From Sindora glabra (taxonomy: Eukaryota; Streptophyta; Magnoliopsida; Fabales; Fabaceae), in the NCBI GenBank assembly GCA_020226215.1, contig CM035234.1, positions 67,853,823 to 67,917,822 on the forward strand: DNA of 64,000 nucleotides. Direction: 5' to 3'. The notes beneath the pieces were generated by a model. The model did not search any database and was not told the DNA's origin. It was given only the letters and a program-made list of their open reading frames with translations. A program made the translations under genes and the position numbers. Below, in pieces: positions 1 to 10,998 of the stretch; position 1 is the stretch's first letter; the number at the start of each line of letters is the position of its first letter.

Positions 1-123
1 TGCCATTATTATATGTCCTTCATAACATTTTTCAAACTTCTTCTAACATTGTCTGATTTGAGTGATATCCTTGTTTCTGCTTTTATTTTACAAAGATACA
101 TTTCAACAACCACGCCATGCAAA

Positions 124-683
124 ATGTCTGAGAGTGAGAGTAAAGAAAAGAAAAAGGGTAAAAAACCATTAAAATATAGATTTAAATCTATTTGTGTTTT
201 CGGTGAATTGTATGTTAGAAAGAATGGAGAATTTTTTATAACAGCAAATGATCTTAGTCATGCATTAGCTGCTAGAAAGATTAACTTTGTGTATGGAGGA
301 GGATTTCATAGCTTAAATAGAAGTGTAGCAATTTTTACCAACATTAGAGGAAGCAAAATACTAAGTATCCTTGTAAATGGTTTGAATGATAAGAAATACA
401 CCATCAGTAAAATATTAAAGGTTTCAAGCTTGCCTGAACATATGGGATGCATGCTTTACAATGCTGAAGCCTTTATTACTTTACTTGGTAATTTGGAAAC
501 ATTGGATGCAATTTCTAGCATTGCATATTGGGTTAACTTAAACTTTCATCATAAGCTAATAGGTTTATTAAATGTTAATGATTTTATGATGGCTTGTTAT
601 CTTTTTCAGATCTTATTGTGGAGCAGGGATTCATACACCAAGCAACTCGTTAGGCTATAATGTCTACTTCAACTGCTAATTAG
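124..683 (+). pseudogene. LOG-like (cytokinin riboside 5'-monophosphate phosphoribohydrolase) intronless pseudogene
   Basis: LOG enzymes release active cytokinin bases from riboside monophosphates. From the ATG at 124 the frame reads a charged lead (MSESESKEKKKGKK), then YRFKSICVF, which matches the LOG N-terminus RFKxICVFCGSS. NFVYGGG follows, matching the DLVYGGG nucleotide-binding loop, and GLLNV appears near 565 with family spacing. A frameshift around 577-582 moves the match to the third frame, where YDGLLSFSDLIVEQGFI parallels LOG YYNSLLSFIDKAVEEGFI. An in-frame TAG lies at 651 and the final stop at 681. The signature PGGYGTxEE is replaced by LLGNLETLD, and the conserved MHxRK segment is lost, so both catalytic regions are gone. 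Plant LOG genes have several introns but none is present here, which suggests a retrocopy. The open frame extends upstream to an ATG at 13, outside the homology. Family identity is fairly secure; activity is very unlikely. Confidence 0.75.
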
Positions 684-689
684 TTGATT

Positions 690-2227
690 GACTAACTAAG
701 GCTATGCACCTAAACTATATCTATTAGTGAAAAAGATAGATTTACAATCTCCAAATAACAATACGTAGCACGAGCCAAACACCACTTTCTGATTATAACT
801 TCTTTACTTTTATTATTTTACTCTCAAAATTTATTTTATGTGTGAGTTGCATCTATATTTCCTATTTAATAAACACTTTTGCTAATCTACTAAGACATTA
901 GGGACAATGTCTACATTAGGTTAAGGAGAGAGAAAAAATAAAAAAAACTTTTATTAGTATATTTTGTTAGTAAAACCATAAGATTTATTATATATGAAAA
1001 GGATGGCCAAGTAAAAACTTATTTTTTTCTCTTAATACGCATTCTAAAAAAATTATGCTTTAATCTATATTTTTGCTTAAAAAAAATAAACAAAAATTTG
1101 GGTTTTCTTTCTGATTAGGTACTTTTCAATGATTTTAAAGATTTCATAGCATGATTAAACAACTTTCTTACTTTTCAGAATGGATGGGTTTGGCAATGGA
1201 TTTTGAGTTGGATAGATTGAGTTGGAAACCTTTAACCGCAAGCTTTTGAGTCTACTTGTTTAATTAGTATTATATTTCTTATGTGTGATATTCATCTATT
1301 AAGTTATTACTTTAGAACTTGTGTAAAATTTGGCTGAGATTACATTTCACATACATACTCAAATATGATAAAGGCATTTTTTTCTATGTTAGTTACAACC
1401 AAATAGCCAACCGTGCAATTTTACCATTAATAAGCCCTTCTGAGCCTAATTAATTATTTTTTTGTTTTTAGCCTATTGACATGTCATTTAATGAAATATC
1501 AATTGTCTTTAGTCATTTAATGAAATATTAATTATCTTTACTTAATCCTAGGGATTAGTAGAGTACTTGAATCTTTGTAAAATGAGTTTTTGACAAAGTG
1601 TGGAGGTATATGTATCATTAATTTCAAAGTTGCAAGGGTTTTCTTTCAAAAAAAAAGAAAGAAAGAAATTCAAAAAATAAAAAAATAAGAAGAAGAAAAG
1701 AGAGAAATTGATGTGTACTTGAATTTAAATCTTGAGTTGTTATGCTAAGATAAAATTATTCAGAGATTATTCATATTTTAATTGCTCTATAATTTATTTT
1801 TTTACTTCAGCCTTTCATATCCCTATTTTATCTTTCCTTTACCTTAGCCTCATTACAACCCTAATAAGACTTTTTGATTTGAAATGTGCATCTGAATTAA
1901 GTAGTGGAGATTGAGAATTTATGCAAGCCTATGGTAGTGAAATCTTTAATAGGTTGATTTCAAGTGAAACACTTATCCATAAACATTTAAGAGAGGAAAA
2001 GCTATAGTGATTTTATCATCTTGGTTCATTCCTTCTCAGATGAAGTTGAAATTCATTTTTAGTTTTAGATATCAAGATTTCCTGATTTATGAATGCTATG
2101 ATATCTTTGTATTTTAATTGTTGTCTTTCTTATGATTTTGTACTCTTGATCTCATGGGAGGATTAGTATTAGTATTTTTCTATTTTGTGTTCGTCCGAAG
2201 ACGTCCGGAAGCTAAGTGTAGGGGAAT
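690..2227 (+). mobile_element. 3' internal region of an old Athila-type LTR element
   Basis: This is noncoding, AT-rich sequence. It carries landmarks shared with the 3' internal part of the complete element at 6423-14399. A motif at 895-929 (ATTAGGGACAATGT then TTAAGGAGA) corresponds to the GAGGACAATGTCC...AAGTGTGGGGGAG motif at 11677. An A/AG-rich run at 1650-1710 corresponds to 12409-12520. A stretch around 1898-1975 (AGTAGTGGA, TTTATGCAAGCCTATGGTAG) corresponds to 12762-12860. A polypurine tract and LTR-like sequence follow. The left limit is set only by the end of the LOG-like homology, and whether the LOG copy lies inside the element cannot be decided from this window. Short open frames at 1732 and 2415 have no support. 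Confidence 0.6.
2214..2227 (+). other. Polypurine tract (plus-strand primer) of the old Athila-type element
   Basis: AAGTGTAGGGGAAT stands immediately before the LTR-like sequence that starts at 2228. It differs at only two positions from the tract of the complete element (AAGTGTGAGGGAAT at 13077). The upstream TCGTCCGAAGACG is the same kind of CGAGGATGAGCAAG context found there. The position and match support a 3' LTR boundary. Confidence 0.65.
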
Positions 2228-3778
2228 TTAATACGTAAAATATTTATATATTTAGTTTCCCTTATATGATGCATTTTTGTATTTTATCTAAGCTTAATTT
2301 AATAAATTCTATCACATTTTATGGATGAGTTGTAATTTTGAGAAGAAATTAGAATTTTCAAATAATGCTAGATTTTTCAGCTTTTAAGCCATATCTAGAG
2401 TTATAGATATTGGATTGGGTCATCCTTTCATGGATCAAAAGCTAAGAAAAAATCCTATAACTTTCATGTTTCAAGAAAAACCCAATTCCACACTTAAGGA
2501 CTTCAAATTCTGCTTACAATTTGAAATAGTGGTTCTAGCCAAACCTGACCTTTGCTCACTATTAACCATAACTAGAGCTATAGATGTCAAATGTGAGATT
2601 TCCTTAATGCGTTTTAGAGATAACATTCAGCTCCATAACTCTTATGTTAATTGAAAAATGTGAATCAACCATTTTGATTATCAAAAGTTAGCTATAATCC
2701 AGAAGACTGGTTACTACGAGAATTAAGGTTGATAGCTAATAGTCAAAGTTAGTAGCTAATGGTCAAAGTGAGTAGCTAATAGTCAAGATTGAAGTTAGGC
2801 AAGTGAAATCTTTACATACACTCATTTATAAATAGTAAGGAGCAGAAATCATTTGAGGATGATCTAGAAATTAGTTTAGTTCATGCATTTTTAGTTCTTC
2901 TTGTATGTTTCCTATATAGAAGGTTAGGTAATCCTCCTATATGGGTAGTTTTGCCTCCTACATGAATGGCTAGAAATTATGTTTTCATGCATTTGTAATT
3001 ATATCTTTATGTTTTAATCATGAATGTGATAATGTTTTTATTTTATTTTGAGTTTATTTTTAATTTTTTTCTGAACTAAATCCTCATTCTCCTAGGGTGA
3101 TGACGTAGCTTAATAATGACAAATTAAATTCTAATATATTGAAACTAATTTTAATGCTTTTCTCCTTAATTGATTTTTAATTGTTAATTCTTAATGTTTC
3201 CAATTGATTAGCTACCTTTTGAATGAACTCAATATACATGTTGAGACTAAAAGGAGATACATGTGTGTGGATCCTATAATTAAAATCATAAATTACATAT
3301 GAAATAGGAATATATTCATATGGTTTGTGTAGTCTTAATGAGTTCCATAAATCTTAATGCATGATTAGTTGTTTTAATTCACATAAGAATATAATAAATT
3401 AGTAATTACTGATAGAATTACTTGACCTTGGAAGAGGCTAGTAATTAATTTAGGAAAACTCGATTATCAATTAAGGGAGCTAAAATTGGATTAGAGTAAA
3501 TAGATGATTCAATTCAAAATTGTTAAGTAAAGTCTTATCCCTAAGGCTTTTATTCACATTTTTTTTACTCCTCATGCATTCATATTTATTTTAAATATTT
3601 TTACATAAATCTTTAATTAGTTACTTTATTTCTAACTAATCAATTTGTTAAATACTATTAAGGTTATTAATTTTGGTACTTAGTGAAACAATCCTCATGA
3701 AAATAATACTCAACTTATCACTTTATTACTTGTTTATGATAATGTACACTTGCATTAATTAATAAATCATTTCACACA
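2228..3778 (+). mobile_element. Decayed 3' LTR, Athila type
   Basis: The sequence begins TTAATACGTAAAATATT directly after the polypurine tract, where TGATACG would be expected, so the terminal TG has probably mutated. The 3' end is inferred from the U5-like run AACAATCCTCATGAAAATAA ... GTACACTTGCATTA at about 3688-3760. This parallels CAATCCCTGTGGAGACGATA ... GTGCACTTGCGGGA at the end of the LTR at 6423. No primer site follows, consistent with a 3' LTR. The exact end is uncertain by tens of bases. Confidence 0.55.
2728..2787. repeat. Three 20-bp tandem repeats in the LTR
   Basis: Three adjacent units share the core TAGCTAATRGTCAAR (GTTGATAGCTAATAGTCAAA, GTTAGTAGCTAATGGTCAAA, GTGAGTAGCTAATAGTCAAG). 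They lie in the U3-like part of the LTR, where short repeats are common. No function is claimed. Confidence 0.85.
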
Positions 3779-3904
3779 TAATAGTTAGCTTCTAAACCAA
3801 GTTTCATAATTATATCATGTTTAACATACATAGTCAATGAAGTTTTATTTATAACTTATTCTAGGGATTCTAGGCAAAAGATACAAAACACTTAGGTTTT
3901 TATA

Positions 3905-5800
3905 CTTATAATGGATAAGAACACATTTTATGGTGTTTTAAAGGATGTCATAGAGTTAGCTTATATCCACGGGTACTTTGTGACTCTATTCAAGAATAAA
4001 TAGTTTGACACTAACCACAAAATGAAGAAAATTATGGTAGACAAAAACATAATAAGCATTTCCATCAGTGCTGAATGGTATAGAGATAAGCCATATCTAC
4101 ATCCCTTTTAGGTAAAACATGTTTTTTATCTCAATGATCCTCTCAATAGGCTTAACTAAAGAGTTGTTACTCATATGATGCATCGTGATATATGTGATTT
4201 TCTAGATGATGATGTTAATAATAAGGGGGGTTGATATTACAATATAACAATTTTATTAACTTTATCTTTATAATTGACCTCGTGAATTGGAAAGGTCTAA
4301 GCTTATTAAATGCAAACAATGATCCTCAATTGCTTTATCTTCTACATATAATCATGTTAACACACACTATGTCAATGACTTCATAAATGATGATGATATA
4401 TTAGAAGATAAGATGATTAGTGGTTACACAAATGAGGCAAAGTTATAATCCAATGATAATGCTAAAACTAAGGAGAAAAAGGATGGGCATCTTACTTTTA
4501 TTGAGAGTGATTCAAACTAAGGTTTAGAAACTTTTACTTTTAAGTATGTAAACATTATTTTAAATTTAAAACCTATTTCAGGTGTTGTAATAAATATTAT
4601 TAATGTTTAGTGGAAAGTATTGATTTTTTTACACTAAGGTTTAGATACTTTACTTTTGTAAACCCTAAACATTATCTTAAGTTTAAATGCCATTTCCATG
4701 CGTTGTTATAAATCTTATCTATGTCTAGTGAAAAGAATTAATTCTTTTTCATGTCTAGCAATATGTTTGTTAAGGTTTATGTTACTTCTAACTTTGATAT
4801 ATTATGATAAATATTTGTTCATGTGCCATCATTGTGATTGTTCATAACTATGCTTGCTATTGATTCTCGTTATCATGAAGGTGATGGAGGAAATAACTTT
4901 TCATAGGTTGTACTTTCATTCTTGGCCAATGCGAGTCAAGTAAAGTCACTTATACTATATAACTCATATAATTTCTTGCTATACATACATGCAATTTATC
5001 TACTTAGCCAATATTTTTAAAGCTACAACATTTTCAAATAAATGCACTAAAATTAGGAATGTTGGCCTTAATAAAACAATAAAGAAAATCAATAGGCTAC
5101 TGCTCTTACAATTTGATCCTACAACTTAGCACCTTATAGGTCCGAACCATTCAAAATTGCTACAACAAGTAAGGATGTTAGTCAAAATGCATTGCAAGCT
5201 ATTTCACAAGTCTTGGCAAGTAATACTTGAGGAGCAAGAGGCTTGTATCATTAAGTTCTCCACATGAGTATTAACTTACTTTGTATATAAATTTATGAAC
5301 TAAAATAATCATCATTTTGATCCTTTTCTTGTTATATGTCCTTTAATGTAGGAATATTTTTAGTGGGTAGATGTTCCCAAAAGGAGGATGCACTGCATCT
5401 ATGATGGTATTTAGTGTAGTACAACTAATCTCTACAGGGATTAGAAGTATAAATTGCATGATCATTACTTAGCACATAGGGGGATAAGATCCAACCTAGT
5501 CTTGAGAGCACAAGGCAGGTGTTACTAGATGATATGCCTAAGGATCATTAGCTATAAGTTTGCGACATGTTCAAGAGTTTAAAATACCTTTAAGAATGAA
5601 TTATATATTATAGGTCTTAATTTTTAGATTCCAAGTTTACTAGTAACTTTTATAATGTTCATTATGTTTTGCTTTGATTTTGCAAAATAGGTCTAAGAAA
5701 AATGTGAACAATAAGGCATAAAATATGTATAATGATTGGTAAAGATCAAAATCCATTATAACATATCGATACAATAAGGTATGCTAAATAAACATTTATT
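3905..5800 (+). pseudogene. CACTA (En/Spm) transposon remnant: DUF4216-like and Ptta-like pieces
   Basis: From 3929 a conceptual frame reads YGVLKDVIELAYIHGYFVTL, then FDTNHK, VDKNIISISISAEWYRDKP, VKHVFYLNDP and RDICDFLDDD. This is the layout of the DUF4216 domain found downstream of TNP2-type transposases in plant CACTA elements (YGVLxDIIELxY, VTLFKCDWxD, FVLASQAxQVFYxxDP). It has several stops. Further on, pieces around 5440-5580 (KYKLHDHYL, DDMPKD) and 5695-5765 recall the plant Ptta/En/Spm domain (W-K..L-x-KY, NRAK...GSKSF). The first piece is fairly convincing and the second is weak. Terminal repeats were not found and the remaining sequence is uninformative. Confidence 0.5.
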
Positions 5801-6417
5801 GCATTTAATATAATGTAATTTAATGTTAATTAATCTTTTTATTTTAAAATTGGCCTAAAGAAATAAGATAAGGGGTAAGTTGCAGTCAGTGCTAAACAAC
5901 TTCATCAACCATTATACAAGATAGTCAAGGAAGTTAGAGAAGGCTCGAGCTGATTATGTATATATTATTGTATATATTTTATACTTTTTATTACTTGTAA
6001 CAAATTATATAATCATTTTAACATTTTATCTTTAAAATAATAATGTGAATTTGGATACAAGAATGGACCACTCCATTGTAGATGTAGGTGAGTTCTACAT
6101 TTACCTCATCAACTACCACTGTGATGCAGTTTAATTAATCTATCGTAGTTACAAGTGTTAGGTGCTTATGGTACAAGATTTTACCTATATTATTTTTTCC
6201 TATTTTATCCCTCTTAGTGTGTTACATGTGCTTAATTTTATAGAATTAGCTTTGCTATGTGATTGTGTGTTAATTTCCTAATATTTTGAAACTGTTCAGT
6301 TAATACTAGATTCTCATACTATTTTAAATTTTTAGCTATAACTTAAGATTCTTATACTATTTTAGATTTTTAGTTATAACTTGAGTTTTAGATATCAAAT
6401 TGATGTGATCTTTATAT
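5801..6417. other. AT-rich flank without recognisable gene
   Basis: This is low-complexity AT-rich sequence between the CACTA debris and the insertion site of the young Athila-type element. It includes a locally repeated ACTATTTTA(G/A)ATTTTTAG(C/T)TATAACTT(A/G)AG unit near 6318-6375. I see no coding signal. Confidence 0.6.
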
Positions 6418-6422
6418 CTTTG
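6418..6422. repeat. Target-site duplication, left copy (CTTTG)
   Basis: CTTTG precedes the LTR start TGATAAATGC and is repeated exactly at 14400-14404 after the 3' LTR. Five bases is the normal length for Ty3/gypsy integration, which fixes both element ends. Confidence 0.9.
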
Positions 6423-7733
6423 TGATAAATGCATAATTTCACTTAAATTCTATATGTTTTATCACTCATTTACTTAGTATCTTGTGCAAATTAATTGAAA
6501 AAGGGCACTTAAAAGATTAATATTTTGTTTTCAGGTTTTGAAGTGACACATTTAAGCAGTGGAAAAGGATCTGGAGGCAAAACCTTGCAAATTATGGAGA
6601 ATCGAAGCAAAGTTGCTCACCTGACGAAGAACACGGGGTATGGGAACCCCATGTGGAAGGCTGTGTTTCTTTCTAGACTGCCTCGAAGCTTCACTGAGCC
6701 TTCGTAAAAGAACACGGGGTACAACATGGGACGTGTCATACCCCGTGTATCATGCTGACTAGCCTTCGCAGAAGAACACGGGGTATAACATGGGCCATGT
6801 CATACCCTGTATACATTATCCATATAAGTTTTGTGCGAAAAATCAACAGAGGGGGGAGAACCGAAAATTAGAAAAGGGAGCCATGAGTAGAAACCCAAGG
6901 AGAGACCTAAACTTACCAAAGGGCAACTGCTAACCGTGGATTCGAGCAAAGGGTTGAAGATTCAAGCAAGGAATTTGTAGAGCTTCATGATTTGTTTGAA
7001 TTCCCTCTCTGTTTTCTGGTTTTTTACTAATTGTGTAATGACTTCACACTAAACCCTAGTGCTCAGCTAGGGGTAAACTTGTTCATGGATCTATGGAATT
7101 GATTTTTATATAATCTAGCTTGATTTACTGTTGATTTATGATTTGATTATGCTGTTTTGTATTTCTACAGTTCAATACTTCCGGAATATTGGATTTGTGT
7201 GATAAATTAGTTAATTCTAGGTTGGAATGACCAATTAATTAATCGGACCTTGCATGATCATTGGGAATATCAATTAGACTTAGAAATTAAGCTAATTGGA
7301 TTCTTTTGCACAGGATGAAATGTCTAAGAATGGATTCTAAAGCAATGTTAATGCAACTTAGATGAGTGATTACTAGAGAAATTCTGGGCAATTAATCTTT
7401 TAGTTAGTAGCTAGTAGCCTTGCAATGAGGTATAGCTTATTTTTGGTAATCCAGCAATCTAAATTAACAGTAAACTAAGTTAGAGGATTATCTTCATTCC
7501 ATAATGAAATGAACAAGGGAACCCTTAAGCTGAGTACCTTTCCATCTCATTTGAATTAAACCTTTTTTATAATTAAGCTCTGTTTTACATTTTACCCTTA
7601 ATTCTCAATATCAATCGGCATACCTAGATAATTTACCTCAAAATTCAGTTAGTATTCAACATTCAATCCCTGTGGAGACGATATCTTTTATACTATAACT
7701 TGACTAAACCCGTGCACTTGCGGGATCACGTTA
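6423..7733 (+). repeat. 5' LTR of the gag-only Athila-type element
   Basis: It starts TGATAAATGC and ends CACGTTA; the 3' copy ends CACGTCA. Length is 1,311 bp. It contains three copies of a palindromic ACACGGGGTA motif (6631, 6712, 6776) and a conserved terminal AATCCCTGTGGAGACGATA ... GTGCACTTGCGGGATCACG, also seen degraded in the LTR ending near 3778. A 60-codon open frame at 6525-6707 is duplicated in the 3' LTR but has no family similarity and is not called as a gene. Confidence 0.92.
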
Positions 7734-7739
7734 AGTTTT

Positions 7740-7757
7740 TGGTGCCGTTGCTGGGGA
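7740..7757 (+). other. Primer binding site, tRNA-Asp type
   Basis: TGGTGCCGTTGCTGGGGA lies six bases after the 5' LTR. It matches the complement of plant tRNA-Asp 3' ends (TGGCGCCGTTGCCGGGG) with two C-to-T changes. tRNA-Asp priming is characteristic of Athila/Tat elements. Confidence 0.85.
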
Positions 7758-7926
7758 TTGCAACTGGTTAATATTAACAGGAACTTTTGAGTGAATTAGA
7801 CTAGGCAATTCATTTTTCTTTTAGTTCTTGATTCATCTTGTTCTGATTTTCTTATTTTTATAGTATTTCTTTTTTATTTTGTTTTGTTCGAGTATTACCT
7901 ACTCTTTTTGCAGAAAATCTTTGTAT

Positions 7927-10461
7927 ATGCAAAGGAGAAATCTTGAAGGAATTCTTGACTTAGACCCGGAGATTGAAAAAACTCTGCTTAGGAGAAGGAG
8001 AGAGCAAAAATTAGTAGATATCCAAGAAGCAATTGACATTGAACCAGTGATTAAAGACATGGATAACAGATCTCTTAGAGAATTTGCAGCACCCGACGCC
8101 ACTGGGCTTCAATCCAGTATAAGAAGGCCTGCTGTTAAGGCCAATAACTTCGAATTGAAGCTAACTCTTTTGTCTATGGTGCAGCAAAACCAATTTGGTG
8201 GATTACCAATGGAGGACCCAAACCTCCATATTCAGATTTTCTTGGAATACTGTGATACAATCAAGATCAATGGTGTAGCAGCGGATGCTATCAAGCTTAG
8301 ACTCTTCCCATTCTCTTTGAGGGATAGAGCAAGGGCTTGGTTGCACTCTTTACCAGTAGGATCTATCACTACATGGGAAGAGCTACTGAGGGCTTTTCTG
8401 TCACGATATTTTCCTCCAAGCAAGACTGCTTAATTAAGGAATGAAATCACCACATTTTCTCAAAGAGAAGGAGAATCTCTATTTGATGCTTGGGATAGAT
8501 ATAAGGAACTGTTGAGGTTGTGCCCACATCATGGGCTAGAAAAATGGCTAGTTATTCATACTTTCTACAATGGTTTGAACTACAATACTAAGCTTACTGT
8601 GGATGATGCTGCTGGAGGTGCCTTAATGAACAAAAAGTTAGATGAAGCATATGATTTGATTGAGGATATGGCTTTAAACCACTACCAATGGTCAAATGAG
8701 AGGGGATCTTCAAGGAAAGCTTCAAGTAAGTATGAATTAGATGCTTTTAATCATTTGTCAGCTAAGGTAGATGCACTAGGAAGTCTAGGTAGCAAAGTAG
8801 ATGCACTTATGGCTAAGTTTGATAAATTTCAAGTTAATAGTGTAAATGCAACAGGTGCTACTGACCTTCCTTGTGAGATTTGTGGCATGACAGGTCATAT
8901 GGCAACTGAGTATACATTGAGGCAGGATTTCACTGAGCAAGTGAACTATGTGCATAACAGTGGGTATGGACAGAAGAATCCGAATGAACCATTTGGAAAC
9001 ACCTACAATCCATCATAGAGGAACCACCCAAACCTATCCTACAAGCCCAACCAGCCGTACAATACTCAAAACACTCACAATAGGCCACGACCACCACCAC
9101 CCGATTTTCAAAACCAAAGACCCTATAACCCACCAGCTCAACCCTCTTCCACTGCTAAGTTAGAAGGCCTCTTGGAGAAATTTCTCTTTTCCCAAGAGAA
9201 AACTAATGAAGAGTTTAGACAGCATGGTAGAGCCATGGAGGATTCTATTAGGCAACTGTCCTCCAAAGTTGACTCATTGGCCACACATGGAAAAATGTTG
9301 GAGACTCAAATAGCTCAACAAGCTTCTGCTTCTTCTTCTAGAGCTTTTGGTTAACTCCTTGCTCAACCTGAATCAAATCCTAGGGAGCATTGTAAGGCAA
9401 TCACTCTTAGGAGTGGGAGGCTATTGAAGGATCCAAATGCCACTCAAGAAGGTGAAGAAGAGATAAGTGTGGGAGAAGAGCAGAAAGAAGGCAAAAAGGC
9501 TTCAATTCCTAATGATGCTAAAGTGAAAGAAGGGGAATTACCTGATAAGCCAAAATATGTCCCTCCAGAACCATACAAATCGCCTATCCCTTATCCTCAA
9601 AGACTAGCAAAGGCTAAACTTGATAAGCAGTTTGGAAAGTTCTTGGAAGTATTAAAGAAGTTGTATATAAATATTCCCTTCACTGATGCTCTTTCACAAA
9701 TGCCATCATATGCAAAGTTCTTGAAGGACATTCTCTCAAACAAAAGGAAGCTAGAAGAGCATGAGACTGTAGCTTTAACGGAGGAGTGTAGTGCCATCAT
9801 CCAGAATAAACTACCTCCTAAGCTAAAGGACCCAGGTGGCTTCTCCATTCCTTGTGTGATTGGAAATGTTCCTATTGACCGGGCATTGTGTGACCTGAGA
9901 GCAAGTGTGAGCTTTATGCCACTGTCGGTTGCAAAGAGACTGAATATAGAAGAAATGAAGCCCACCACAGTTTCACTTCAACTAGCTGACCATTCGGTGA
10001 AATACCCAGTAGGTATACTTGAGGATATACCTATCAAGGTTGGTAAGTTTTTCATTCCTGTTGATTTTGTTGTGCTTGAAATGGAAGAGGATACACAAAT
10101 CCCTATCATTTTAGGTAGACCCTTTTTAGCCACTGTGGGTGCTTTGATTGATGTAAAAAATGGAAGACTTTCATTATCTGTTGGGGATGAAAAAGTTAAG
10201 TTTAATTTGAATGAATCAATTAAATTACCTGTTTGTGAAGATTCAATATGCAGGATTGATGTAGTAGACAAAGTTGTGAAAGAAACCCTTCTGATGGGGT
10301 GCCTTCAAGATCCACTTGAAGTATGTCTAGTCACAAATGGAGTTGTTGAAAATGAGGAGATTGCTGCATACGCAGAATTTTTGGAGGCAAGCCCACTACT
10401 TAATGGCCAGAGATTGAAACGTTATGTTGCCGGGCCACCGATAACCGTAGCTCCAAATTGA
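7927..10461 (+). pseudogene. Retroelement gag-protease frame with three nonsense codons
   Basis: A single frame from ATG 7927 to TGA 10459 is interrupted only by TAA 8431, TAG 9016 and TAA 9352. In order it shows a basic N-terminus, RSLREFAAPD (8059 on), the gag capsid-like segment with DPNLHIQIFLEYCDTIKING and LRLFPFSLRDRARAWL, a nucleocapsid zinc knuckle CEICGMTGHMATEY (8872), a proline/glutamine-rich linker, a heptad-like segment (9172-9340), AITLRSGR, and a retropepsin domain (9840-10210) with ALCDLRASVSFMPLSV and IPIILGRPFLATVGALIDV. The last zinc-knuckle cysteine is Tyr, and the usual D[LST]GAS active site reads DLRAS, so both sites carry lesions of the G-to-A kind. The protein would assemble particles and process gag. 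The TTG-initiated extension upstream to 7879 is not needed. Confidence 0.88.
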
Positions 10462-10718
10462 TGGAAACAGGGGTCGAGCTTATGACCTTAAACAAGCGCT
10501 TCTTGGGAGGCAACCCAAGCTTATTTTTCTATTTTTCTTGCTTTTAAATTTAGTTTTCCCATTTTCATTCTGAGTTTCTGAGTAGTTTGAGGCATACAGG
10601 TCATTAGTTGTTGATTTAGGATGTTCATTTTTGCACTTGGTCTCTGTCTCTGGGGTAAATTAGGCATATATGCATGTTTGTTGTTCATTTTCGTGCACAG
10701 AAGGCTCAAAATGCAGTT
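10462..10718 (+). other. Spacer after protease frame
   Basis: Noncoding sequence beginning GGAAACAGGGGTCGAGCTTATGACC ... TTGGGAGGCAACCCAAGC. The second part is a short inverted repeat (CTTGGGAGGCAACCCAAG at 10502-10519) of the sort that follows the coding part of Athila/Tat elements. I see no reverse transcriptase fragment. Confidence 0.6.
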
Positions 10719-10952
10719 CAGTGAGATACACGGTGTACAACACGGGCCGTGTCATAACCCGTGTACCTCACTGTCTGGTTAGTATAAAAGATTTATGATT
10801 TTCATAAGCCTTCCAGTGAGATACATGGTGTTAAACACGGGGCGTGTCTTACCCCGTGTACCTTACTGACTGAACCAATGAATAAGAATTTTGAACATGA
10901 GCCTTGTAGAGATAAACACAGGGTACAACACGGGCTATGTCAGACCCTGTGT
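10719..10952 (+). repeat. Three internal copies of a nested palindrome
   Basis: Units lie at 10719-10773, 10814-10868 and 10916-10952. The first has outer arms CAGTGAGATACACGG / ACCCGTGTACCTCACTG around an inner near-palindrome ACACGGGCCGTGT. The others follow the same plan with substitutions. The same motif occurs three times in each LTR (6631, 6712, 6776; 13297, 13378, 13442), where the outer arms are ACACGGGGTA / TACCCCGTGT. In RNA each unit would fold into a stem interrupted by a small internal loop. Confidence 0.85.
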
Positions 10953-10998
10953 TCCTGGGCGGATAAGCTTTTAATGGCCAAAACCCCTCCATTTTCCT

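Noticed and set aside
6525..6707. 60-codon ORF duplicated at 13191-13373
   Set aside because: It is part of the LTR, so its duplication is the LTR duplication. It has no recognisable motif and reads through palindromic repeats.
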